From Brevundimonas sp. UBA7506 (GTDB lineage: Bacteria > Pseudomonadota > Alphaproteobacteria > Caulobacterales > Caulobacteraceae), in assembly GCF_002479495.1 (NCBI RefSeq), contig NZ_DLNQ01000011.1, positions 124,721 to 188,720 of the forward strand: a stretch of 64,000 nt of DNA, read 5' to 3'. Positions 24,392 through 32,244 of this stretch are shown one piece after another. Positions within the stretch are counted from its first letter, which is position 1; the number at the start of each line of letters is the position of its first letter. A program made the translations under genes and the position numbers. Below the pieces are notes generated by a model. That model did no database searches, was not told the origin of the DNA, and saw only the letters and a list, made by a program, of their open reading frames with translations.

Positions 24392-25699
24392 CTAGGGATT
24401 CGCCGCCGACCAGGTCGCGAAGCGATCCAGCGCGCGCTGCGGCGCGGCCAGCCACCACGAATAGCCGTTGCGACGGCCGATGGAGATGCCGTTGACGTCG
24501 TCGTGGATGGTCTGGTCCTTGTCGCCGAAGATCGGACGGCCGGTGACCAGGTCGTAGTTGCGCGACCAGATCGGGCCGGCGCCCGGCTTGTCGATCAGCT
24601 TGCGGCCGTCGTCAGTCATCTCGAAGGATTTGTCGTAAACGCGCACCGATTCCAGCCAGGCCACGCCGCCACGGATCGCCGCCTTGACCTCGGGCGACGG
24701 GTTGGGCTCGCCCATCAGGAACTCGAGAATGTCCGTTGTCTCGCCGCTGGCGATCGAGCGCGGTTCATAGTTGCGAGCGCTGGTGGGGACCAGGCGCATG
24801 GGTTCGACCTGCTGGGGCCAGCCCTGAAGCTGATCGCCCTTGCGCACTTGGGCGGCGAGGGTGACGTCGATGGCCTTCTTCACCGCTTCGGCGGCGCGGG
24901 CTTCCAGTTCCGGCGGCACGAAGCCGAAGCCTTCCGTGCCGTTGGCCACGTCCCGCAGCACCATGGCGGCCTCGGCTACGGCGTTGTCGTTGAAGGTGAT
25001 GGAGTCATGGAAGCCGCCTTCCAGCGGCCAGATCTGCGGCCAGCCGCCGTTCGGATACTGGGCGTTCAGCAGGTAGTGGACCCCCTTGATGATGCTGGCC
25101 CGCCAGGCGTCGCCTTCGCGTCCGGGTGCCTGGGCCGCGACCTTGGCCAGGTAGCGCATCTCGGTCCAGGTGGCGTTGTTGTCGAGCGTGCCGACAAAGG
25201 TCCAGAAACGGTCCGCCGGAGCGTCGAAGTTGGCGGGGTTCTGCTCCATGGTCTCGGCGTCGTTGGAGAAACGCTGGCCGGGCAAACGCTTGAGGCTGCG
25301 GTCCTGGTTCTTGCTCCAGCCGCCGGCGGGGGTCTGGAAACTGACCACGGCGTCAGCCACGGCGCGGGCCTCGGCCGAGCCATACCAACGCGCCGGACGA
25401 TCCAGCGGCATGTGCGAACTGTTGCCACGAATGGCCAGGGGCGGCGGCGGCGGGGTGGCGCCAGGCGGCAGTTCGGCGGCCAGGGCGGCGCGATCGGCCA
25501 GGTGCTGGGCTTGCGACCGCGCCAGATAGTCCGCCCAGGCACCGCGCTCGGCGTCCGGCAGGGCGCCGATCCGGTCGATGGTCAGACCGACGGCAGGCGT
25601 ATTGGCGCGAATGACCTCGGCCTTGGCGGCGCCGGCGTGAAGACCAGAGCCCGCCATGGCGGCGAGGGCTGCGAACGAAATGGCGAAGACGTGTCTCAC
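24392..25699 (-). CDS. Secreted pectate lyase, family PL10
   Basis: Cleaves polygalacturonate by beta-elimination in the periplasm or outside the cell. The frame from the GTG at 25699 gives a 435-residue protein with a signal peptide ending HAGAAKA; an ATG at 25744 would add a basic 15-residue leader. PL10 hallmarks are FQTPAGGWSKNQDRS, MEQNPANFDAPADRF, NAQYPNGGWPQIWPL with EGGFHDSITFNDNA, and the C-terminal GPIWSRNYDL. It stands apart from the main polysaccharide locus but has a weak copy of that locus's operator upstream. Confidence 0.9.
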   Translation of the reverse strand: MRHVFAISFAALAAMAGSGLHAGAAKAEVIRANTPAVGLTIDRIGALPDAERGAWADYLARSQAQHLADRAALAAELPPGATPPPPPLAIRGNSSHMPLDRPARWYGSAEARAVADAVVSFQTPAGGWSKNQDRSLKRLPGQRFSNDAETMEQNPANFDAPADRFWTFVGTLDNNATWTEMRYLAKVAAQAPGREGDAWRASIIKGVHYLLNAQYPNGGWPQIWPLEGGFHDSITFNDNAVAEAAMVLRDVANGTEGFGFVPPELEARAAEAVKKAIDVTLAAQVRKGDQLQGWPQQVEPMRLVPTSARNYEPRSIASGETTDILEFLMGEPNPSPEVKAAIRGGVAWLESVRVYDKSFEMTDDGRKLIDKPGAGPIWSRNYDLVTGRPIFGDKDQTIHDDVNGISIGRRNGYSWWLAAPQRALDRFATWSAANP

Positions 25700-25740
25700 T
25701 GGATGCGTTTCCCGACTGCGTTTCGGCTTGAGCGCCGTTC

Positions 25741-25774
25741 TCATTATGTCAAAAGTTATTCTACATAATGATAC
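25741..25774 (-). promoter_or_regulatory. Palindrome and degenerate regulon operator upstream of the PL10 gene
   Basis: TCATTATGT (25741-25749) and ACATAATGA (25763-25771) form a perfect 9-bp inverted repeat. Within it, the minus-strand 13-mer GTATCATTATGTA (25774-25762) matches the conserved element GTATTATNATATT at 9 of its 12 fixed positions. It overlaps the alternative ATG, which favours the later GTG start. Confidence 0.4.
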
Positions 25775-25838
25775 GAACGCAAGACCTCGTCGTCGGCGAG
25801 GTCTGCGCTTTTGCCTCCTGATGCGCTAAGGCGGCATC

Positions 25839-26384
25839 ATGAGCCTGCCCCTTCTTCCCGACCGGTCCTGCGGCGGCTGCGTCGAATGCTGCCGCGTGAT
25901 CCCGCTGAACCTGCCCGAACTGGCCAAGCCCACGGGCGAGCTGTGCGGCTATTGCGTCGACGGAGCAGGCTGCTCGGTCCATGAAATCCGGCCCCAGACC
26001 TGCCGAGTCTGGTTCTGCCTGTGGCGGGCGGTCGAACTGTCCGACGACTGGCGGCCCGACCGCAGCGGCGTCATCATCCGCCCCGACGGCGTCGAGCGCG
26101 GCGAGATCACCCTCTATGTCGTGCGCCGCTCCGACTTCCTGGCAGGCATGGACTTCTTCGCCACGGTGGCAGGCTGGATCGCCGAGGGGGTCGAGGTGGC
26201 GCTCAGCGTTCCCGGCCCGGTCGGGACCTACCCCGCCCGCGCCGTGGTCACCGACTGGCTGCGTCCCGCCATCGAAGAGGGCGATCCCGAGGACTTCGTC
26301 GCCCGCGTCCTCGCCTCGCTGGACAAGCTGGCCGAGCATGACTTCCAGACGGACGGGGTCATCGCGCGATACGCGGTCGTTTAG
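25839..26384 (+). CDS. YkgJ-like cysteine-cluster protein
   Basis: The 181-residue protein has the cysteine pattern of the YkgJ zinc/iron-chelating family: CGGCVECCRV at 11-20, GYCVDGAGCSVHEIRPQTCRVW at about 44-65 with more cysteines, which probably bind a metal or iron-sulfur cluster. The remainder (ITLYVVRRSDF, VIARYAVV) has no recognised function. No role can be assigned. The stop is immediately followed by the REP-like repeat. Confidence 0.8.
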   Translation: MSLPLLPDRSCGGCVECCRVIPLNLPELAKPTGELCGYCVDGAGCSVHEIRPQTCRVWFCLWRAVELSDDWRPDRSGVIIRPDGVERGEITLYVVRRSDFLAGMDFFATVAGWIAEGVEVALSVPGPVGTYPARAVVTDWLRPAIEEGDPEDFVARVLASLDKLAEHDFQTDGVIARYAVV

Positions 26385-26385
26385 T

Positions 26386-26554
26386 CCCTTCTCCCCTTGT
26401 GGGAGAAGGTGGCTCGCGAAGCGAGACGGATGAGGGGTGTCGACGACGCGGCTTGATACCGTGAACGCTCCGTCCAGACTCCGGGCCCAACGTCGCGCTC
26501 ACCCCCCTCATCCGAGCGCCTCCGGCGCCCACCTTCTCCCTCAAGGGGAGAAGG
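26386..26554. repeat. Second paired inverted REP-like element
   Basis: Arms at 26386-26439 and 26500-26554 have the same order of parts as the element at 13582-13753: the CCTTCTCCC hairpin, a variable block, then GGATGAGGGG, facing the inverted copy. The inner loops differ apart from GCGCTCAC at the right edge. In the right arm the loop reads CTCAA rather than CACAA. Confidence 0.85.
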
Positions 26555-26593
26555 ACTGTGGTGTAGAGGCCTCCCCCTCCCTATCTTGGCCGC

Positions 26594-27385
26594 ATGCCCA
26601 TCGCCCGCCTCGACAGCCGCGCCCTGATCCGCGTCACCGGCCCTGACGCCCGCCCCTTCCTGCACAACCTGCTGACGCAGGACGTGGAGACGCTGGAACC
26701 CGGCGCCCTGCGCTTCGGCGCCCTGTTGTCACCGCCCGGTCGGCTGCTGTTCGACCTCTTCCTCTGGGGTGAGGAAAACGGCGTGGTGCTGGATGTCGCG
26801 GCCGAGCGTCGCGACGCCCTGATCCAGCGTTTGTCCATGTATCGCCTGCGCTCCAACGTCGAAGTCATGCCCATCCCCGACGCCGTCTTCGTCGCCTGGA
26901 ACGAAGCGCCCGACGCCTTCGTCCCTGACCCCCGCCTGCCCGAACTCGGCGGTCGCCGCTGGGGCGACCAGTGCGAGACGAATGCGACCCAGGCCGACTG
27001 GCAGGCGCACCGGCTGGCCCTCGGCGTGCCCGACCCCACGGCGGACACCCTGCTGGACAAGACCTATCCCATCGAGGCCGACTTCGACCTGCTGAACGGC
27101 ATCGACTTCCACAAGGGCTGCTTCATCGGTCAGGAGACCACCTCGCGCATGAAGCGGCGCGGCACGATCAAGAACCGCATGATGGCCATCGCCTTCGACG
27201 GCCCCGTCCCCGAGCGCGGCGCCGAGGTGCTGAACGGTGAACTTCGGGCCGGCGAGGTCATGACCGGCGCCGACGGCCGCGCCATCGCCCTGATGCGTCT
27301 GGACCGTCTGGAGGGCGATCTGAGCATCGACGGCCGCCCTGTACGCGTCGAAAAGCCCGGCTGGATCCCTGAATTCCAAGGCTAA
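26594..27385 (+). CDS. ygfZ: Folate-binding protein YgfZ
   Basis: Tetrahydrofolate-dependent protein of the GcvT-like family that supports assembly or repair of iron-sulfur clusters, cytoplasmic. The 263-residue protein has the diagnostic motif KGCFIGQETTSRM at about 176-188 (consensus K-G-C-[YF]-x-G-Q-E), with DKTYPIEADFDLLNGIDF ahead of it and an N-terminal RALIRVTGPDARPFLHNLLTQD. Length is slightly below that of E. coli YgfZ. It starts 40 bp after the REP-like element. Well supported. Confidence 0.92.
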   Translation: MPIARLDSRALIRVTGPDARPFLHNLLTQDVETLEPGALRFGALLSPPGRLLFDLFLWGEENGVVLDVAAERRDALIQRLSMYRLRSNVEVMPIPDAVFVAWNEAPDAFVPDPRLPELGGRRWGDQCETNATQADWQAHRLALGVPDPTADTLLDKTYPIEADFDLLNGIDFHKGCFIGQETTSRMKRRGTIKNRMMAIAFDGPVPERGAEVLNGELRAGEVMTGADGRAIALMRLDRLEGDLSIDGRPVRVEKPGWIPEFQG

Positions 27386-27429
27386 TTTCGGCCAAACGGA
27401 AAATCTGCTTGTCACGATGTAAAAGTCGC

Positions 27430-27457
27430 TTGACGCAGAACGCGGCATTGGTAAAGT
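27430..27457 (+). promoter_or_regulatory. Candidate sigma-70 type promoter
   Basis: TTGACG (27430-27435) and TAAAGT (27452-27457) are spaced by 16 bp upstream of the membrane protein gene. CTTGTCA occurs three times around it, at 27408, 27461 and 27482, which could be regulator half-sites. Confidence 0.4.
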
Positions 27458-27487
27458 TCACTTGTCACAACGACAGGGGAGCTTGTC

Positions 27488-27958
27488 ATGAACACCGTCA
27501 CCAAGACCGCCGCCGCCAACAAGAAGAAGATGGACGACCTGACCGTGGGCCTGTGCGCTCTGGTGGTCGTCTCTTCCGGCCTGACCGTCGCCGCGCCCTT
27601 CTGGCCCGCCCAACTGGGCGACGCCCCTCAACTGGGCGACGCCCCTCAACTGGGCGTGGTCCTGCTGGCCGCCGCCGTCGCCGTCTTCTCCGCCATCCAC
27701 AGCCTCTACTGGTGGCGCGCCCTCGATGAAGCCGCCAAGGAAGCCCACAAGTGGGCCTGGTGGTGGGGCGGCAATCTGGGCCTGGTCGTCGGCGGCGCCG
27801 GCGTCGTGGCCGCCACCTTGATGGACGTGAACCTGCTGCCGGCCTTCGTGCAGCGCTCGGACGCGGCCCTGGTCGCCGTCGGCGTCGTCGGCCTCTTTGC
27901 CGCCCAGGCCGTCGGCTACGGCATCGCCTGGTGCGGCTGGTGGATGGCCCGCCGATGA
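27488..27958 (+). CDS. Four-helix membrane protein paired with an XRE regulator
   Basis: The 156-residue product has four probable membrane segments: VGLCALVVVSSGLTVAAPF, VVLLAAAVAVFSAIHSLYWW, WWWGGNLGLVVGGAGVVAA and LVAVGVVGLFAAQAVGYGIAW. Between the first two, an 18-bp DNA repeat encodes QLGDAP twice, extending the loop. The family is not recognised, but a small membrane protein followed by a 66-residue HTH gene is a common bacterial pairing. Its stop overlaps the HTH start (ATGA). Function unknown. Confidence 0.7.
   Translation: MNTVTKTAAANKKKMDDLTVGLCALVVVSSGLTVAAPFWPAQLGDAPQLGDAPQLGVVLLAAAVAVFSAIHSLYWWRALDEAAKEAHKWAWWWGGNLGLVVGGAGVVAATLMDVNLLPAFVQRSDAALVAVGVVGLFAAQAVGYGIAWCGWWMARR
27611..27656 (+). 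repeat. 18-bp in-frame tandem repeat
   Basis: CAACTGGGCGACGCCCCT is present twice exactly (27611-27628, 27629-27646), followed by ten bases of a third copy. It encodes QLGDAP units in the loop after the first membrane helix, and copy number could vary between strains without a frameshift. Confidence 0.9.
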
Positions 27959-28155
27959 CCAGCGAGTTCGTCAACCGCCTCAAGGTCTTCCGCGCCGAGC
28001 GCAACTGGACCCAGGCAGACCTCGCCGAACAGCTCGGCGTCTCCCGTCAAACCGTCCAGGCGCTGGAAAAGGGCCGCTACGATCCCTCCCTGCCTCTGGC
28101 CTTCCGCATCTCCCGCCTCTTCGGCCGACCGATCGAAGCCATCTTCGTTCAGTGA
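27955..28155 (+). CDS. Small XRE-family transcriptional regulator
   Basis: A 66-residue single-domain helix-turn-helix protein. The HTH runs from about residue 18 to 46 (WTQADLAEQLGVSRQTVQALEKGRYDPS), followed by SLPLAFRISRLFGRPIEAIF, the typical end of the short XRE regulators paired with membrane proteins. The start overlaps the stop of the membrane protein gene (ATGA), indicating translational coupling. Autoregulation of the pair is likely but not shown. Confidence 0.88.
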   Translation: MTSEFVNRLKVFRAERNWTQADLAEQLGVSRQTVQALEKGRYDPSLPLAFRISRLFGRPIEAIFVQ

Positions 28156-28215
28156 TACCGACGAGCCCGACGCTCGCTAACCTTCAAAACACCACGACAT
28201 TCAAAGGACTAACCA

Positions 28216-28380
28216 ATGACCTGCGCCAACCGCATGGGCCAAGCGGCCAAACACGTCTCCGACTTCGCCCTGGGCGTCTGCGGAGCCCTGCTGATCTGCA
28301 TCGCCGTGATGCTGATCCCCAGCCCTGGCCAGGCCGCCGCCTGGTTCGACGCCCCCGCCGCCGCCATCGCCGCCCGCTAG
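28216..28380 (+). CDS. 54-residue peptide paralogous to the TraB/GumN leader
   Basis: Short protein made of a basic start (MTCANRMGQAAKHVSD) and a single hydrophobic segment (FALGVCGALLICIAVML) with a small Ala/Pro-rich tail. The ATG follows AAAGGACTAACC. Its first 45 bases and its ribosome binding region closely match those of the TraB/GumN gene 418 bp downstream, so it arose by duplication. It may be a membrane peptide or an exported peptide; no function is known. Confidence 0.6.
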   Translation: MTCANRMGQAAKHVSDFALGVCGALLICIAVMLIPSPGQAAAWFDAPAAAIAAR

Positions 28381-28404
28381 CCCCTCTTTTTCAGGATCAG
28401 ACCC

Positions 28405-28551
28405 ATGTTCAATCTCTACTCCGCCATCGTCGAACGCTTCTCGGGCTTCGCCCTCGGCCTCTGCGGCGCCTTCCTGATCGCCACGGCCGTCGAGGCCGTC
28501 CCCACCTTCGGCCAGGCCCAGCCCGCGGCCGCCGTCTCGACCACGCACTGA
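28405..28551 (+). CDS. 48-residue peptide, second paralogue
   Basis: Short protein with a 14-residue start (MFNLYSAIVERFSG) and hydrophobic FALGLCGAFLIATAVEAV, ending in an Ala/Pro-rich tail. Its hydrophobic core and following residues (FALGxCGAxLI, then P-x-x-GQA) match the upstream 54-residue peptide. The ribosome binding site is AGGATCAG. It probably belongs to the same transcript. Function unknown. Confidence 0.55.
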   Translation: MFNLYSAIVERFSGFALGLCGAFLIATAVEAVPTFGQAQPAAAVSTTH

Positions 28552-28633
28552 CCTTCCGGCCCCTTCGGGCCGACGCCTTCGCCGACCCGATCGGCGCCCT
28601 TTCCCGACACCCCGACAATCCAAGGACGATCCA

Positions 28634-29614
28634 ATGACCCTCGCCAACCGCATGGGCCGTACGGCCAATCACGTCTCGCGCATGGCCGTCGGCGCCTGCG
28701 CCGCCCTGGCCGCCAGCGCCGCCCTCGCCGCCTTCCCCGGCGCCGCTCACGCTGAGCAAGCCGCCGTCCCGGCCGCCGCTGTCGCCGCCGCCCCCATCCC
28801 CCGCGCCGAGGGTGCCGGTCCGCCGCTGTGGGTGGTCAGGGACGCGGACTCCACCGTCTATCTGTTCGGCACCATCCACTATCTGCGCCCCGGCACGGCC
28901 TGGGGGTCGGACAAGGTGGACGCGGCCTTCGCCGGCGCCGACCAGTTCTGGGTCGAGGTGGCTGATCAGGACGACCCGAACGTCGCCGCCAAGGTGGCCC
29001 AGCAGCACGGCGTCACCCCCGACCGCCCCCTGTCGTCCATCCTGTCGGCCGAGGACTTCGCCGCCTTCGACAAGGCCGCCCAGGGCGTCGGCGCCAGCGG
29101 CGCGGCCCTGGACGCCTATCGCCCCTGGCTGGCCGCCTTCATCGTTGCAGGAACCGCCCCTATGCAGGCCGGCTATCGCCCCGACCTGGGGGTCGACAAG
29201 ACCCTGATGGACCGCGCTCGCGCCGAGGGTAAGACTATCCACGGCTTCGAAACCGCCGACCGCCAGTTGCGCCTGATCGCCGGCATGAGCGAGGAGGCCC
29301 AGATCGCCTATCTGAATAACTATGTCCGCAACGGCGGCCAGATCGTGCCCAAGCTGGATCAGACCGTCGCCGCCTGGCTCAAGGGCGACGCCGCCGAGGT
29401 CGGCCGCCTGAACCGCCTCGACACCCGCGACATCCACGAAGACGTCCACCGCGCCGCCCTGATCGTGCGCAACGCCGACTGGACCGACCAGATCGAGACG
29501 ATGATGAAGGGCTCGGGCAGCGCCTTCGTCGCCGTCGGCGTCGCCCACCTGGCCGATCAGGACAGCCTCATCGACATGCTGAGGGCGCGCGGATACTCGG
29601 TCGAGCAGTTGTAA
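28634..29614 (+). CDS. TraB/GumN family protein
   Basis: The 326-residue protein has an unusually long leader (MTLANRMGRTANHVSRMAVG, then ACAALAASAALAAF), cleavable near AAHAEQ, then the TraB/GumN domain. Domain motifs are VVRDADSTVYLFGTIHYLRPG (GTxH near residue 80), ADQFWVEVAD, GFETADRQLRLI and the C-terminal FVAVGVAHLADQDSL. Related proteins are Tiki-like metalloproteases of unclear bacterial role; the two conserved GxxH/GxxH-type sites are intact. It would act in the periplasm. The leader is shared with the two small upstream genes. Confidence 0.88.
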   Translation: MTLANRMGRTANHVSRMAVGACAALAASAALAAFPGAAHAEQAAVPAAAVAAAPIPRAEGAGPPLWVVRDADSTVYLFGTIHYLRPGTAWGSDKVDAAFAGADQFWVEVADQDDPNVAAKVAQQHGVTPDRPLSSILSAEDFAAFDKAAQGVGASGAALDAYRPWLAAFIVAGTAPMQAGYRPDLGVDKTLMDRARAEGKTIHGFETADRQLRLIAGMSEEAQIAYLNNYVRNGGQIVPKLDQTVAAWLKGDAAEVGRLNRLDTRDIHEDVHRAALIVRNADWTDQIETMMKGSGSAFVAVGVAHLADQDSLIDMLRARGYSVEQL

Positions 29615-29636
29615 GCGTCAGCTTCAATCCGGCGAG

Positions 29637-29663
29637 AGGCCCGGCGGAAACGCCGGGCCTTTT
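29637..29663 (+). terminator. Rho-independent terminator after TraB/GumN gene
   Basis: Stem AGGCCCGGCG / CGCCGGGCCT with a GAAA tetraloop, followed by TTTT; 22 bp past the stop. Confidence 0.9.
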
Positions 29664-29700
29664 CGCTTGCCTCACAAGAACATTCCAGCAACATCGCGCC

Positions 29701-30297
29701 ATGACCGAATCCGAAAAGGCCGAAGGCCGCTGCGGCTGGTGCGGGACGACCGACCCGCTCTACATCGCCTATCACGACACCGAATGGGGCGTGCCCGAGT
29801 ACGATCCCCGCGCCCTGTGGGAGAAGCTGGTGCTGGACGGGTTTCAGGCCGGACTGGCCTGGATCACCATCCTGAGAAAGCGCGAGGGGATGCGCGAGAC
29901 CTTCCACGACTTCGATCCCGAGATCATCGCCCGCTACGACGACGCCGACCGCGAGCGCCTGCTGGCCGACCCGCGCATCATCCGCTCCCGCGCCAAGATC
30001 GACGCCGCCATCAACGGCGCCCGCCTCTGGCTGGAGATGAGGGACAGCGGCGAGGACTTCTCGGGCTGGCTCTGGTCCTTCGTCGAAGGAAAGCCATTGG
30101 TGAACCAGTGGAGCCATTTCCGCGAAGCCCCGACCCAGAGCGCCGAAAGCGTCGCCATGGCCAAGGCCCTGAAGGCGCGCGGCTTCAAGTTCTGCGGCCC
30201 GGTCATCACCTACGCCTTCATGCAGGCCGTCGGCATGGTCAACGATCACCAGACAACGTGTTTCCGGCATGGGGAGGTGAGCGCGGCGGGCGGCTAG
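29701..30297 (+). CDS. tag: DNA-3-methyladenine glycosylase I
   Basis: Base-excision repair enzyme that removes 3-methyladenine from alkylated DNA. The 198 residues include the zinc-binding site made by Cys12 and His23 near the N-terminus (RCGWCGTTDPLYIAYHDTE) and by the C-terminal VNDHQTTCFRH, plus the conserved DGFQAGLAWITILRKREG and FKFCGPVITYAFMQAVG segments. Length is usual. The leading residues MTESEKAEGRCGWC follow a short leader; the start ATG has no strong Shine-Dalgarno. Monocistronic. Confidence 0.95.
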   Translation: MTESEKAEGRCGWCGTTDPLYIAYHDTEWGVPEYDPRALWEKLVLDGFQAGLAWITILRKREGMRETFHDFDPEIIARYDDADRERLLADPRIIRSRAKIDAAINGARLWLEMRDSGEDFSGWLWSFVEGKPLVNQWSHFREAPTQSAESVAMAKALKARGFKFCGPVITYAFMQAVGMVNDHQTTCFRHGEVSAAGG

Positions 30298-30558
30298 AAC
30301 TGCCGCCAAGGCCTGATTATCGGCGGTGAAAGCGGCCTGCGCCTGACCCTTCGTTGTCATTCCGGGACGCGAAGCGAGCCTGGAACCCAAGCGATTCCAA
30401 CTTCCCCGGCCATGCCATTAAGTTGAACACTTGCCCCCCGGATCGCCCCTTCGTGCCACCCGAGGTGACGACGAAGTCGGAGCAGGAAGTCTGCTTTCGT
30501 CCCATAGACGACACCTGATAACATCGTTATTCACATCGCCTTTCTACAGGGGAATTCG

Positions 30559-31281
30559 ATGCTTATCGTCGCCGCACTCTCGTTGGCCCTGCAACTGCCG
30601 GAACGCCCGGCCGCTCTCGTGTTGCCCGGAGAAGAAGAGGCCTACATGAGCTTTCTGAAAGGTGAGGCCGTCGTAGCAGCCGAACTGCTTTCAGGACGAA
30701 AATGCGAAGCATTCGATATTGTTAACACCTCAAGTCGGTCAATTACCGTCAATGGAGGCAGCACACCCGATGCCAATGAGCGTGTAATTCTAGAAGGCTG
30801 CGGCATTCGTCACGTTCAGAACGTAGAAGTAGCTCGCTTCGGAGCAGAACCTGAATGGCAAGCACGCCTCGGCGTTGTCGGCGAAAGTCTCACGAACAAT
30901 TGGATTCAATCCCAGTTCATACCAGATATGTTTGGTTACGCTCGACTCAACACCAACATTAAATGCGACGATAGTTTTTTAGTTTTGGATACATATGTCG
31001 CGGCAAATCCAGGCAATGTTGAATTTCCAATAGAAAGATATTCGCCGGCGGATCCAGGTCAGCCATGGATAAAATATGACGGCCTGGTTTCAGAGATATC
31101 TGAGGGAGCCGATCTCACGCAGAGCTGGGCGGAAGTCTGGAATCTAAGAATTTGCGATCAAAATATTACAACCCTGATCATATTCATTCCAATGCAGAAC
31201 GGAAAATTTTCTCAAAAATATTTGGATATTTCAAGCATTAGCGCCCTTGATAAGCCCAAGCGGGCCATACCAATCTTTTAA
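30559..31281 (+). CDS. AT-rich hypothetical protein, possibly secreted
   Basis: The 240-residue product is not recognised. It starts with a short hydrophobic stretch (MLIVAALSLALQLP) that may be a signal peptide, then a region with four or more cysteines (RKCEAFDIV, LEGCGIRHV, IKCDDSFLVLD, LRICDQNITTL), suggesting disulfides in an exported protein. The later part is beta-rich. Codon use drifts to AT-rich from about 30700 onward, unlike both neighbours, suggesting acquisition. The preceding 260 bp contain nothing else supportable. Confidence 0.55.
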   Translation: MLIVAALSLALQLPERPAALVLPGEEEAYMSFLKGEAVVAAELLSGRKCEAFDIVNTSSRSITVNGGSTPDANERVILEGCGIRHVQNVEVARFGAEPEWQARLGVVGESLTNNWIQSQFIPDMFGYARLNTNIKCDDSFLVLDTYVAANPGNVEFPIERYSPADPGQPWIKYDGLVSEISEGADLTQSWAEVWNLRICDQNITTLIIFIPMQNGKFSQKYLDISSISALDKPKRAIPIF

Positions 31282-31408
31282 GTGACATCAACCGGCACTC
31301 CATCAACTTAAAAGCGGGCCTCCACCCTTGCCTGCCACTCAGCACATCTGCTCCACGCAACCACACGCCCGCCTTCCGCCCCGCGCCCGTTCGTGGCACT
31401 GACGCGCG

Positions 31409-32059
31409 ATGAAGCCGCCCAAAGCCGTCCTTAAGATCGACCGCCCCTTCCCCACCCTGATGCTGGAGCTGGAGGCGCGCGCCGCGTGGAACGGCCATGT
31501 CTGCGGCGTGGACGAGGCGGGGCGCGGGCCCTGGGCCGGGCCGGTGTCGGCGGCGGCGGTGATCCTGAACCCCGACGACCTGCCGCCCGGCATCGACGAC
31601 TCCAAGGCCCTGACGGAAAAGCGCCGCGCCTTGCTTGAACCCGAAATCAAGGCCCGCGCCCTGGCCTGGGGCGTCGGCTTCGCCTCGGTCGAGGAGATCG
31701 ACGAGTTGAACATCCTGCACGCCACCGGCCTGGCCATACGTCGCGCGGTCGAGGCCCTGGCCCATCCGCCGGTTCACGCCCTGGTGGACGGCAACTACCG
31801 CTTCAAGCTGCCCTGCGCCGTGACCCCCGTGGTCAAGGGCGACAGCCGCTCGCTGTCGATCGCGGCGGCCTCCATCCTGGCCAAGACGGCGCGCGACCGG
31901 CTGATGATCGAAATGGATGCGACCTATCCGGGCTACGGCTTCGCCAGCCACAAGGGCTATAACACCCCCATCCACCAACAGGCCCTCAACACCCTCGGCC
32001 CCTGCCCCGAGCACCGCCGCAGTTGGGCGCCGATCAAGGCCTTGCTGGCCGCGGCCTAG
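31409..32059 (+). CDS. rnhB: Ribonuclease HII
   Basis: Removes ribonucleotides from RNA-DNA hybrids during replication and repair. The 216-residue protein has the catalytic start [16 protein letters not shown] (Asp-Glu pair at about 32-33), [22 protein letters not shown] with the next Asp, and [20 protein letters not shown] with the metal-binding Asp region. The 22-residue extension before the first strand is somewhat longer than usual. Its stop overlaps by two bases the stop of the opposite small gene. Confidence 0.95.
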   Translation: MKPPKAVLKIDRPFPTLMLELEARAAWNGHVCGVDEAGRGPWAGPVSAAAVILNPDDLPPGIDDSKALTEKRRALLEPEIKARALAWGVGFASVEEIDELNILHATGLAIRRAVEALAHPPVHALVDGNYRFKLPCAVTPVVKGDSRSLSIAAASILAKTARDRLMIEMDATYPGYGFASHKGYNTPIHQQALNTLGPCPEHRRSWAPIKALLAAA

Positions 32060-32208
32060 CCGACCGTCGCGCCCGCGACCAGCAGGCCCAGGATCACGAC
32101 CACCGCCGCGACCAGAAGGAAGAACAACCAGTTGGGCAATCCGCTGGACGACCGTCGGGGATGCTCGGAGGGCGTGGAAGAGGACGAACGGTCGGTCGAG
32201 GCACTCAT
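32056..32208 (-). CDS. 50-residue single-span membrane protein
   Basis: Starting at the ATG at 32208, the minus strand encodes a Ser/Thr-rich head ([20 protein letters not shown]), a short linker and one strong membrane helix ([20 protein letters not shown]). The clear division between polar and membrane parts and the exact fit between neighbours support a real gene. It is convergent with rnhB, stops overlapping. Function unknown; an inner-membrane peptide with the N-terminus inside or outside. Confidence 0.6.
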   Translation of the reverse strand: MSASTDRSSSSTPSEHPRRSSSGLPNWLFFLLVAAVVVILGLLVAGATVG

Positions 32209-32244
32209 GCTGCCTGTAACCGGAACCTCGCGGCTTGGTTCCCG

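Noticed and set aside
13582..26554. CRISPR array or IS element made of the repeated arms
   Set aside because: There are only two pairs 12.6 kb apart, arranged as inverted arms without spacers of even size, transposase or target duplications.
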